Shown here one piece after another: positions 39,384 through 46,421 of a stretch of DNA of 64,000 bases. The number at the start of each line of letters is the position of its first letter. Positions within the stretch are counted from its first letter, which is position 1. The notes below the pieces were generated by a model. That model searched no databases and had not been told where the DNA came from. It worked only from the letters and a program-made list of their open reading frames with translations. The translations under genes were made by a program, and so were the position numbers. The DNA comes from a virus: IMG/VR virus record IMGVR_UViG_3300046694_000291, positions 20,107 through 84,106 of that record. One strand, given 5' to 3'.

Positions 39384-40298
39384 GTGGCCGGAGTACGGCA
39401 GATCGTCGAGGGGCCGGGATTCGTCCCGCTCCCCAATTTCCTGTGGGACGCAGCGGAGCACCCGACGGCCGACGCGCACTGGCAGCAGGGCATCACCTGG
39501 ATCGAGCGCTGCGGCGGCGGAGGCACCGTCTACGACGAGTGCATCGCCGTCACAGGCACCGGGGGCACCCCGGGGGCCCAGGCGTCCATGGCCAGCAACG
39601 TCAACCAGGTCAACCGGGGCGCGACGCCGTTCACCGTCTACGCGGAGTTCGACTGCGCCCCGGTCGGCAACGGCCTGACCCAGGCAGATCTGACCGACAG
39701 GGCCGAGGAGGCCCTGCTCCGGATGGAGCCCTACATCGTCAGCCGGGCCTTCTGGACCGGCTCGGCGGGCAAGTCATCCACCACCCCGCAGAACACCGTC
39801 TGGCCCCACCTGGCCTCGAACTCCACCCTGGACGACACCTCGTCCATCCGCCTCCAGACGGCTGCGACCCAGCTCGTCACCGGCGGGGACGATGTGGCGA
39901 TCGCGCTCGGGGCGGTGGAGGCACAGCTCGCGAGCTGCTACGGCGGCCAGGGCGCCATCCACATCCCGTACGCGGCCCTGCCGACCTTCGTGGCCCGGGG
40001 CCTGGTGAAGCAGGAGTCGGTCGGCGGACCGATCTACACCACGGCCGGGAACCGGGTCATCCCGGGCCTCGGCTACTCCGGCTCGGGACCGGACGGCTCC
40101 GCCGCTGCCGCCGGAACGAGCTGGATCTACGGCACCGGCCCGGTGTTCGCCTACCGGTCGGACGTGTTCGCCCGGCCGTTCCCGAGCACCTTCGACCGGT
40201 CCGAGAACACAGTGAAGTACCTCGCCAGCCGGACGTACCTGCTCGGATTCGGGTGCTGCCACGTGGCAGCGCTCACCACGCTCGGCGTTCCCACGTAA
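39384..40298 (+). CDS. virion structural protein (head module)
   Basis: 304 residues from GTG 39384. A compact mixed sequence with FVPLPNFLWDAAEHP at the N-terminus, EEALLRMEPYIVSRAFWTG in the middle and GPVFAYRSDVFARPFPSTF near the end, which resembles encapsulin/HK97-like minor structural proteins of actinophages with a mixed fold. It lies between capsid and tail genes and is probably part of the head or portal vertex. Exact function unknown. Confidence 0.6.
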   Translation: MAGVRQIVEGPGFVPLPNFLWDAAEHPTADAHWQQGITWIERCGGGGTVYDECIAVTGTGGTPGAQASMASNVNQVNRGATPFTVYAEFDCAPVGNGLTQADLTDRAEEALLRMEPYIVSRAFWTGSAGKSSTTPQNTVWPHLASNSTLDDTSSIRLQTAATQLVTGGDDVAIALGAVEAQLASCYGGQGAIHIPYAALPTFVARGLVKQESVGGPIYTTAGNRVIPGLGYSGSGPDGSAAAAGTSWIYGTGPVFAYRSDVFARPFPSTFDRSENTVKYLASRTYLLGFGCCHVAALTTLGVPT

Positions 40299-40308
40299 GG
40301 GGTGAACA

Positions 40309-41007
40309 GTGGTAGCTACCGTTTCTACGTGCGTGACCCCGATCAAGGGAACGCACTACCGGGTCGTCAAGCTCGACGTCTGCGGCAACCCGGTGACCGG
40401 CACCGGGTCCATGCAGATCGTCAGCAAGGGCTTCGTCCAGGTCCAGATGGAGCCGCAGTACGAGGACGGCGAGGAGTTCTTCGAGCGCACCGCCGACGGC
40501 ACCCCCTGCGTCAACCAGAAGGACGACCCGGTCCTCAAGCGTATGCAGCTCACGATCGACTTCTGTGAGATCAACTCGACAGGTACCGCGTACCTGTCCA
40601 GTGCTCGCGAGCTGACCGTGAACGCGGCCGGGGTCACCGGCTCGGGCTTCGCCGTGGCCGAGGGCCAGCCCACCAACCGGTACTCCCTGGAGGTGTGGCA
40701 GAAGGTCGCCGGATCGTCCGCCTGCGACGCCACCGGTGCGCAGCGGTACATCTACAACGCCTGGCCCAACTGCGGCGCCTCCAAGTTCGGCACGTACACC
40801 GTGGAGAACGCCCGCTCGACGCTCCAGATCATGTCCGAGACCCAGGCCGGGTCGACCTCGGCCACCATCGGCTGGCTCCGGGGACCGGACGGCGCCACCT
40901 CCTGGCTCCCGACCGGGGACACCCTCGGCGCCGGAGAGCACTGGCTCTGGAACGTCACCACGACTGCTCCGCCCTCGCCTCAGTGCAACCCGAGTTCGGT
41001 CGCCTGA
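40309..41007 (+). CDS. major tail protein candidate
   Basis: 232 residues from GTG 40309 (GGGGTGAACA upstream). Beta-rich throughout, with VQVQMEPQYEDGEEFFERTADGT, VLKRMQLTIDFCEIN and a C-terminal SATIGWLRGPDGA segment. The first two match the shape of siphophage tail-tube proteins (long N-terminal strand and a CPV-type loop). It could instead be a head-tail structural protein, since the connectors lie downstream at 43974-45677. Confidence 0.5.
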   Translation: MVATVSTCVTPIKGTHYRVVKLDVCGNPVTGTGSMQIVSKGFVQVQMEPQYEDGEEFFERTADGTPCVNQKDDPVLKRMQLTIDFCEINSTGTAYLSSARELTVNAAGVTGSGFAVAEGQPTNRYSLEVWQKVAGSSACDATGAQRYIYNAWPNCGASKFGTYTVENARSTLQIMSETQAGSTSATIGWLRGPDGATSWLPTGDTLGAGEHWLWNVTTTAPPSPQCNPSSVA

Positions 41008-41309
41008 TGGGTGCGGTCCTTCATGCGGAGCAGCGGTGGGTCTGCCCCAACTGTCCGGCTGCCGTACGGACGGCGGGGCAGCCCAACCGCTTCCACAACT
41101 GCTCGGGGCTCGGGGGCCTCTCGGCTCCCATGGTCCTGGAGGGCGTGGACTGCAAGGTCGTCATGGTCGAGCGGGAAGACTACCTCGGCAACGAGGACGC
41201 CAGGCTCGTCAACGGGCGGCCGGTCATGGCCGTCAAGGTCGAACGGGCAGACGGCTCCAGCGACTGCGTCGTCTACGCCCCCACGGCGAAGGCGGTAGGG
41301 GAGAACTGA
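41007..41309 (+). CDS. small zinc-ribbon protein
   Basis: 100 residues from ATG 41007 (TGATG overlap). N-terminal CPNC (about 13-16) and HNC (about 30-32) give a four-ligand set, followed by a beta-rich part (CKVVMVEREDYLGNEDARLV cut at residue 20). It is coupled to the tail protein gene. Function unknown; possibly a virion assembly factor. Confidence 0.55.
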   Translation: MGAVLHAEQRWVCPNCPAAVRTAGQPNRFHNCSGLGGLSAPMVLEGVDCKVVMVEREDYLGNEDARLVNGRPVMAVKVERADGSSDCVVYAPTAKAVGEN

Positions 41310-41310
41310 G

Positions 41311-41817
41311 ATGGCCTTCACCAGCAGCAGCATGTTCCGGGCCTGGACGGCCGCTGTCCTGGGCCAGGGGCAGACCGCCGCCGTGCTCCCGGCCGCGTAC
41401 GCGGGCCTCGGGGCCGACACGGTCAACGTGGCGCTCTTCAACAACACGGGCACGCCGGACAAGGACGCCGCCCTCACCAGCACCGGCTACAACACCGGTC
41501 AGTGGGTCACGGCGAACGAGGTCACCGGCTCGGGTATCTGGGCTGCGGCCGGTCGGCCCCTGGCAGGCAAGACCATCACCAACCCGGCCACCGGCGTCAC
41601 CATGTTCGACGCCACGGACCTGGCCGGTGCGGGCACCGGCACCCTGGCCAACGTCTACGGCTGCCTGGTGTACGACGACACGATCACCGCCGGGACCGGC
41701 GGCGTAGCCGACGAGGGGATCTGCTTCAACTACTTCGGCGGTGCGCAGTCGGTGACCTCCGGCACTTTCACGATCGTCTGGAACGCCAACGGCATCGCCC
41801 GGATTACCTCGTCCTGA
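41311..41817 (+). CDS. virion structural protein (168 residues)
   Basis: ATG 41311, one base after the previous stop. It begins MAFTSSSMFRAWTAAVLG and is rich in Gly, Thr and Ala with predicted beta strands (TVNVALFNNTGTPDKDAALT; GTFTIVWNANGIARITSS), a composition typical of decoration or tail-associated phage proteins. No family motif recognised. Confidence 0.6.
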   Translation: MAFTSSSMFRAWTAAVLGQGQTAAVLPAAYAGLGADTVNVALFNNTGTPDKDAALTSTGYNTGQWVTANEVTGSGIWAAAGRPLAGKTITNPATGVTMFDATDLAGAGTGTLANVYGCLVYDDTITAGTGGVADEGICFNYFGGAQSVTSGTFTIVWNANGIARITSS

Positions 41818-41835
41818 TCGGTCGGGGGTGATGTC

Positions 41836-43410
41836 GTGACGAGCTTCAGCGACGACTTCAACCGAGCCAACGGAGCCCCCGGAGCAAACTGGGTCGACGG
41901 AACCGGCCTGTGGACCATCGTCTCCAACCAGCTCAGCTCTGGATCAGCAGGCGGCACAATCGTCATCCGTGCCGCTACTGCGATGGCCACCAACGACAAC
42001 AGCGCCCAGATCACGATCCCTGCTACTGCGGCCCTCAGCCACGGCGTCTGGTGCCGGGGCAACACCGGTTTCACCCAGGGCTACCTGTGGCGCAACGACG
42101 GCACCTCATGGAACCTCTTCAGCAACGTCGGCGGCTCGTTCACATCGATCGGGTCCTTTGCCGGAGCGGCCGTTGCAGGCGACATCGCCAAGGTGCAGGC
42201 CGTCGGCTCCACCATTAAAGGCTTCGTCAACGGTGTCGAGCGGGTCAGCGTTACGAATACTGCTGTCACGACCGGAACATCCGTTGGTCTCCGGGCAGAG
42301 TCGTCCAACTCTCTCCGGTTCGATGACTTCAGCGCGGCGGATGTCTCCAGCGGGACCACAGCCAACGCGGACGTGGCCGCTGCGACCGTCACCGGGTACG
42401 ACGCCACGGGGGCGGTCTCCGGTCTGCCCGGACAGGCAGCGACGGCAGCGGACGCGGGTGCGGCCCCAGCCTCCATCGGAGCATTGGCCGGGCAAGCCGC
42501 TGGAGCCGCTGACGCCAGTGTCTCAGGAGCCTCCTCGGGAGCCCAGGCCGGGATCTCCGGGGCTGCGGCGGACGCCCTGGCCCCGTCGGCCGCCCTGACC
42601 GTCCTGCCTCCGGAGACGGCCGCTCAGGCCGTTTCTCCCGGAATCGGGAACACGGACGCTACGGTGCAGGGGACCGAGGTTGCCGTGGTCGGCTCCTCCG
42701 CCCTGGATTCCTCGGTCGCGCTCGGGGTGTCGGCCGGTGCTGTGACCGTGTCGGCCGACGCCTACGACGCCACCACGACCTCCGCCCCGATCGTCAATGC
42801 CAGCGCGGAGGCCGCAACAGCCGGAGCCGCCGCTCTCGACGCCTCGGCCGCCGTGTCCGCCTCGGCAGGGACGGCCGCCGGGACAGCGGACGGACAGGAC
42901 GCCGGAACGTCCGTCACGGTCCAGGGCACCGGGACAACGGCCGGGACAGCCGACGCCGGGCAGGGGACACCCCTGGTGGGGGCGGTTCCTCCGGCCGGGA
43001 GTGCCACTGCCGCCGTGGACAACGCACTCGCGGCCGTTACCGTCCTCGCCGAAGCAGCTCAGGTGGTCGCCTCGGCCTGGGACGTGTCCTTTTCCACGCA
43101 CCTGGACGTGTCCGCCGGAGTGTCCCTGGTGTCCGCGTCCGCGTCCCCGGCACTGTCCGCCCACGGAGCTGTCCCCGGGACAGCAGGCGCGGTCGTCTCG
43201 GCCGGGGACATCAGTCTTCTGGAGCACGGCACGGACAGCCGGGAGCGTGTGTCCGGCACAGAGCCGGGTCCGGCGCGCGGCAGGGAGCCCGCCGCCTCGG
43301 CCGCCGGAACGGAACCGGGCGGGAGCAGGGGGCGGGCGCCGGTATCTTCGGTGCAGGGCGTCCGGCCGGTCGGCCGGGTCAGCGGAAGGGAACCGGGCAG
43401 TGGCCAGTGA
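41836..43410 (+). CDS. LamG-like domain plus long alanine-rich region
   Basis: 524 residues from GTG 41836. Residues 1-175 look like a concanavalin-like lectin domain: FSDDFNRANGAPGANWVDGT, beta strands around GYLWRNDG, and RAESSNSLRFDDFSA at the end. Residues 180-440 are Ala/Gly/Ser/Thr/Val-rich, with repeated ADA, AAS and GTA-type units and few charges. A basic/Pro/Gly tail follows. It could be a sugar-binding virion decoration or side fibre. The long degenerate part is unusual. Confidence 0.6.
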   Translation: MTSFSDDFNRANGAPGANWVDGTGLWTIVSNQLSSGSAGGTIVIRAATAMATNDNSAQITIPATAALSHGVWCRGNTGFTQGYLWRNDGTSWNLFSNVGGSFTSIGSFAGAAVAGDIAKVQAVGSTIKGFVNGVERVSVTNTAVTTGTSVGLRAESSNSLRFDDFSAADVSSGTTANADVAAATVTGYDATGAVSGLPGQAATAADAGAAPASIGALAGQAAGAADASVSGASSGAQAGISGAAADALAPSAALTVLPPETAAQAVSPGIGNTDATVQGTEVAVVGSSALDSSVALGVSAGAVTVSADAYDATTTSAPIVNASAEAATAGAAALDASAAVSASAGTAAGTADGQDAGTSVTVQGTGTTAGTADAGQGTPLVGAVPPAGSATAAVDNALAAVTVLAEAAQVVASAWDVSFSTHLDVSAGVSLVSASASPALSAHGAVPGTAGAVVSAGDISLLEHGTDSRERVSGTEPGPARGREPAASAAGTEPGGSRGRAPVSSVQGVRPVGRVSGREPGSGQ

Positions 43411-43741
43411 CCGCATCACCATCGGGCCGTACGTCGTCGGGGAGAAACCGGCTCCGCTGGAGTACACCTTCCTGGACTCGGACGGCGTGCCGATAGACCT
43501 CTCCGGTTACACAGCGAAGTTCATCGTGCGGCCGGTCGACAGCGACATCTCCGTCACCTACAACGCGACCGTCACGACCCCGGCCGCCGGGGAGGTGACC
43601 TACACCTGGGACGGAACGGAGTTCGCGGAGCAGGGCCCGCACTGGTCCGAGTTCTGGGTCGGCAACAGCACGAACCGCTTCGCGAGCCTGCGCCTGGAGT
43701 ACTCGGTCAGGGCCTCGGTCGGCCCGGTTCCTGCTGTTTAA
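43400..43741 (+). CDS. BppU-like N-terminal domain protein
   Basis: 113 residues from GTG 43400, overlapping the previous gene by 11 nt. The sequence EYTFLDSDGVPIDLSGYTAK, VRPVDSD, then EVTYTWDGTEFAEQG matches the beta-sandwich of BppU/DUF2479-type baseplate or fibre proteins. It is followed by the large gap with element copy C. A role in virion surface structure is likely. Confidence 0.6.
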   Translation: MASDRITIGPYVVGEKPAPLEYTFLDSDGVPIDLSGYTAKFIVRPVDSDISVTYNATVTTPAAGEVTYTWDGTEFAEQGPHWSEFWVGNSTNRFASLRLEYSVRASVGPVPAV

Positions 43742-43795
43742 CTTATTCGGTCCGACGAATACACATACGGTTCCGGAGAGCTACATTCCTTGAAA

Positions 43796-43911
43796 CTACC
43801 GGTCCGTAGCGTAACAACTTCCTCAGATTCCCTTCTGAGGAGCGAACTTCGAGGAGTGGCCCACTCGTACCACCCACTCCGAGTTCGCAGTCACCCAGGT
43901 CAGAGTGGGTG
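43796..43911 (-). repeat. conserved structured intergenic element, copy C (reverse strand)
   Basis: In the 232-nt gap 43742-43973. Read on the minus strand it matches copy B almost exactly from GACCTGGGTGACTGCGAACT on. GCGAACT/AGTTCGC (43882-43888 with 43842-43848) and GGAGTGG/CCACTCC pair, CAGAAGGGAA is at 43828-43837, and the 13-mer CTACGGACCGGTA at 43797-43809. Unlike copies A and B it points away from the next gene. Confidence 0.6.
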
Positions 43912-43973
43912 TGGAACGATCAACTGATACGGCGTAGGACACTGGGCCGTATAACGAACCGGTGGGAGAGACC

Positions 43974-44771
43974 ATGACGGCGGACTTCGGACCCTGCGAC
44001 CGCTGGCCTGTGCGTTGGGTCTGCGACGTGTCGGCGGAGTCCCCCTCCGCCACCGGATACGCGGTCTCCTCGGCCACCCGGATCCTGTGGGCACTGACCG
44101 GCCGTCAGTTCGGAACCTGCACCACGACCCTGCGCCCGTGCCGGGTCGACTGCCACGGCTCGTGGCCCGGCGGGGGCTGGGACATGTGGTCGATGCCGAC
44201 TACGTACGGTTACGGCTACCTGGACGGGATGTACTGGTACCCGCTCGGCTGCGGTGGCTGCAACGCGGGCGCGTGCGGCTGCGAGCGCGTGTCCGAGACC
44301 CGGCTGCCGGACGTCGTCAGCTCCATCGTGCAGGTCAAGGTGGACGGCTCGCCGCTCGTCACCGGTGCCTACCGGGTGGACAACAACCGGCTGCTGGTGC
44401 GGACCGACGGGGGCGAGTGGCCCCGGTGCAACAACCTGAGCAAGAACGACACCGAGGCGGGCACCTGGTCCGTCACCGCCGTCTACGGACAGCCGGTCCC
44501 CGAGGGCGGGCAGCTCGCGGCCGGGGAGCTGGCCTGCGAGATCCTCAAGGCGATGCGCGGCGAGGACTGCCGCCTCCCGGCCGGGGTCACCCAGCTCGTC
44601 CGGCAGGGAGTGACGATCTCCGTCCCGGACTTCGGCGACATCCTGATGAAGGGCCGCACCGGCCTGTACCTGTGCGACATGTTCATCATGTCCGAGAACC
44701 CCAAGGGACTCCGGCAACGCGCCCGGGTCTACAACATCGACCAGCCCGGCCCCCGGAGGGCGAACACATGA
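43974..44771 (+). CDS. head-to-tail adaptor
   Basis: 265 residues from ATG 43974 (GGGAGAG upstream). The N-terminal helical part (SATRILWALTGRQFG) followed by a Cys/Gly/Trp/Tyr-rich loop (GCGGCNAGACGCERV), then SSIVQVKVDGSPLVTGAYRV and a helical LAAGELACEILKAM, corresponds to the adaptor (gp6/gp15-like) of actinophages. It would dock under the portal. ATGA coupling with the next connector gene. Confidence 0.65.
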   Translation: MTADFGPCDRWPVRWVCDVSAESPSATGYAVSSATRILWALTGRQFGTCTTTLRPCRVDCHGSWPGGGWDMWSMPTTYGYGYLDGMYWYPLGCGGCNAGACGCERVSETRLPDVVSSIVQVKVDGSPLVTGAYRVDNNRLLVRTDGGEWPRCNNLSKNDTEAGTWSVTAVYGQPVPEGGQLAAGELACEILKAMRGEDCRLPAGVTQLVRQGVTISVPDFGDILMKGRTGLYLCDMFIMSENPKGLRQRARVYNIDQPGPRRANT

Positions 44772-45283
44772 GCAACCGCTACTCCGGCAACCTGCGCTGG
44801 TACACCCTGGCCAGTGACCTGCTGTCCTACGTGAACGCCAACACCACCTCGCGGTTCGAGCGCGTGGTGGTGACGCCGGGGCTCATCGCCTGGGACGGCT
44901 GCGACTGCGGCGCCCTGTACCTCATGGTCAACCAGACGTACGACTGCGAGGACTTCCCCATGCAGAAGGTCACCAACGACCTCAGCGACGGGTGCGGTGC
45001 TCCGTACGAGGCCAGCGAGCTGGTCCTCCAGTGCATGCAGTGCGCCCCGAGCCCGCAGGGCGGCGCCAATGCCCCGACCGTGGAGGCCGAGGACGCGGCC
45101 TCCCGCATCCTCCGGCGCGACGCGTACGAGATCCGCAAGGCCGTCCGGGGATGGCTGTGCCAGCAGCGCAACGACGACGAGATCACGGACTTCATCCTGG
45201 ACGTGCAGATCGTCCAGGGGCCGAGCGGCGGCTGCGTCGGGACCGAACTGCGGTTCCGGGTCGGCCTGGACATGGAGGTGTGA
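44768..45283 (+). CDS. head-tail connector protein
   Basis: 171 residues from ATG 44768. The segments LSYVNANTTSRFERVVVTPG, CDCGALYLMVNQTY and EASELVLQCMQCAP fit a small connector/stopper fold; a long helix (DAASRILRRDAYEIRKAV) and a beta C-terminus follow. It lies between the adaptor and the gp10-like protein, the usual connector order. Several paired cysteines are an oddity. Confidence 0.6.
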   Translation: MSNRYSGNLRWYTLASDLLSYVNANTTSRFERVVVTPGLIAWDGCDCGALYLMVNQTYDCEDFPMQKVTNDLSDGCGAPYEASELVLQCMQCAPSPQGGANAPTVEAEDAASRILRRDAYEIRKAVRGWLCQQRNDDEITDFILDVQIVQGPSGGCVGTELRFRVGLDMEV

Positions 45284-45284
45284 C

Positions 45285-45677
45285 ATGGCGATGACGAGGC
45301 GGGGCGACTTCCTGTCCATCGACCAGCGCAAGCTGCGCCAGGTCGCGGGCCGGGGCGCCGGGCTCAAGGTCCGGGAGATCACCGTGAAGACGGCCGTCGT
45401 CGCGAGCACCATCGCCCCCGGCTCCATGAAGCAGGCCGTCCGGCCGATCATCTCCGGGACCAAGAACGCCCCCTTCGGCATCGTGATGGTCGACCACCCG
45501 GCGGCCGGATTCGTCCTCAACGGGACCAAGGCCCACCCGATCTTCCCGAGCCGGAAGAAGGTGCTGCGCTTCGTGGTCGGGGGCCGGGTCGTCTACAGCA
45601 AGCGCGTCGACCACCCCGGCACCAAGCCGAACAACTTCCTCATGAAGGCCATGCTGATCGCGAGCGGCCGGAACTGA
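45285..45677 (+). CDS. HK97 gp10-like head-tail/tail-completion protein
   Basis: 130 residues from ATG 45285, two bases after the previous stop. It shows the gp10 pattern: VREITVKTAVVASTIAP, then VLNGTKAHPIFPSRKKVLRF (G-T-x-x-H-x-I) and VDHPGTKPNNFLMKAM (HPG.xxxxF). These proteins join the tail terminator to the head. The position directly before the tail chaperones agrees. Confidence 0.75.
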   Translation: MAMTRRGDFLSIDQRKLRQVAGRGAGLKVREITVKTAVVASTIAPGSMKQAVRPIISGTKNAPFGIVMVDHPAAGFVLNGTKAHPIFPSRKKVLRFVVGGRVVYSKRVDHPGTKPNNFLMKAMLIASGRN

Positions 45678-45717
45678 CCGGACCGATCTTGTCCCGCGAG
45701 CATCTATCGTGATCGCC

Positions 45718-46182
45718 ATGAAGGACTTCACCAGGCAGGCCCGAGTCGTCCAGTTCACGATGGACGGCGACACGTTCCGGGGAAAGCCCCATCTCCCCGC
45801 CCAGGTAATGATCGACTTCACGCTGAAGGTCGGTCAGGTCGAAGAAGAGTCGGCGACTCCCCAGCAGGGCTTCGACACGATGATGGAGTGCCTGGAAATG
45901 GTGCTCATGGCGGACAGCTACAAGCTGTTCCGGTCCCGCATGAAGGACCCCAAGACCGAGACGGGCCCGGACGCAGCCTCGGCCCCCGAGTTCGTGCCGA
46001 TCGAGCTGGACCAGGTCACCGAGGTGCTGGACTACGTGATGGGTGAGTACGGGCTGCGCCCTACGAAACCGTCGGAGGACTCGTCGCCTGGGCAGCCAAG
46101 CCCGGAGTCTGGCACGAACTCGACGGACAGTACCTCGGACGCGGTGTCGACCTCGGCGAACTCCCCTTCGACCGATTCCTGA
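45718..46182 (+). CDS. tail assembly chaperone (G-type frame)
   Basis: 154 residues from ATG 45718; GTG 45709 in frame is an alternative. The N-terminus (RQARVVQFTMDGDTFRGKPH) and TPQQGFDTMMECLEMVLM are typical of actinophage tail assembly chaperones, which carry a DUF7426/gpG-like fold. The end of the frame (after codon about 110) is Ser/Pro/Thr-rich, where a second frame opens (46047). Translation of the GT product by -1 frameshift is expected. Confidence 0.75.
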   Translation: MKDFTRQARVVQFTMDGDTFRGKPHLPAQVMIDFTLKVGQVEEESATPQQGFDTMMECLEMVLMADSYKLFRSRMKDPKTETGPDAASAPEFVPIELDQVTEVLDYVMGEYGLRPTKPSEDSSPGQPSPESGTNSTDSTSDAVSTSANSPSTDS

Positions 46183-46421
46183 ACATCGTCTACTACGAGC
46201 TGACGCAGCGGCTCGACTACGACCCCCAGAAGCAGGGGGACGCCGAGCGGGCGCGCAGGGAACTGGACGCCAAGCTCAAGACCAAGCGCTGGCGCGTCAG
46301 CCCGGCGGACGAAGACCCGTACGCAGGAGCCGTGGAGGACCCCGGAGCACCGTGGTGGTGGGACGGTGACGAAGAGGCCTCGGACTCCTTCCTCGCAGCA
46401 CAGGGGGTGAATCTCGACTGA
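46047..46421 (+). CDS. tail assembly chaperone (T-type extension, -1 frame)
   Basis: After a TGA at 46044-46046 the -1 frame is open to 46421 and has strong coding character: YETVGGLVAWAAKPGVWHEL, LPFDRFLNIVYYELTQRL and PWWWDGDEE, the standard second chaperone segment. It has no own start or ribosome-binding site, so it must be made by -1 frameshift in about 46047-46075. No perfect slippery heptamer is visible, which leaves the site open. The stop overlaps the tape measure ATG. Confidence 0.7.
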   Translation, partial: VRAAPYETVGGLVAWAAKPGVWHELDGQYLGRGVDLGELPFDRFLNIVYYELTQRLDYDPQKQGDAERARRELDAKLKTKRWRVSPADEDPYAGAVEDPGAPWWWDGDEEASDSFLAAQGVNLD

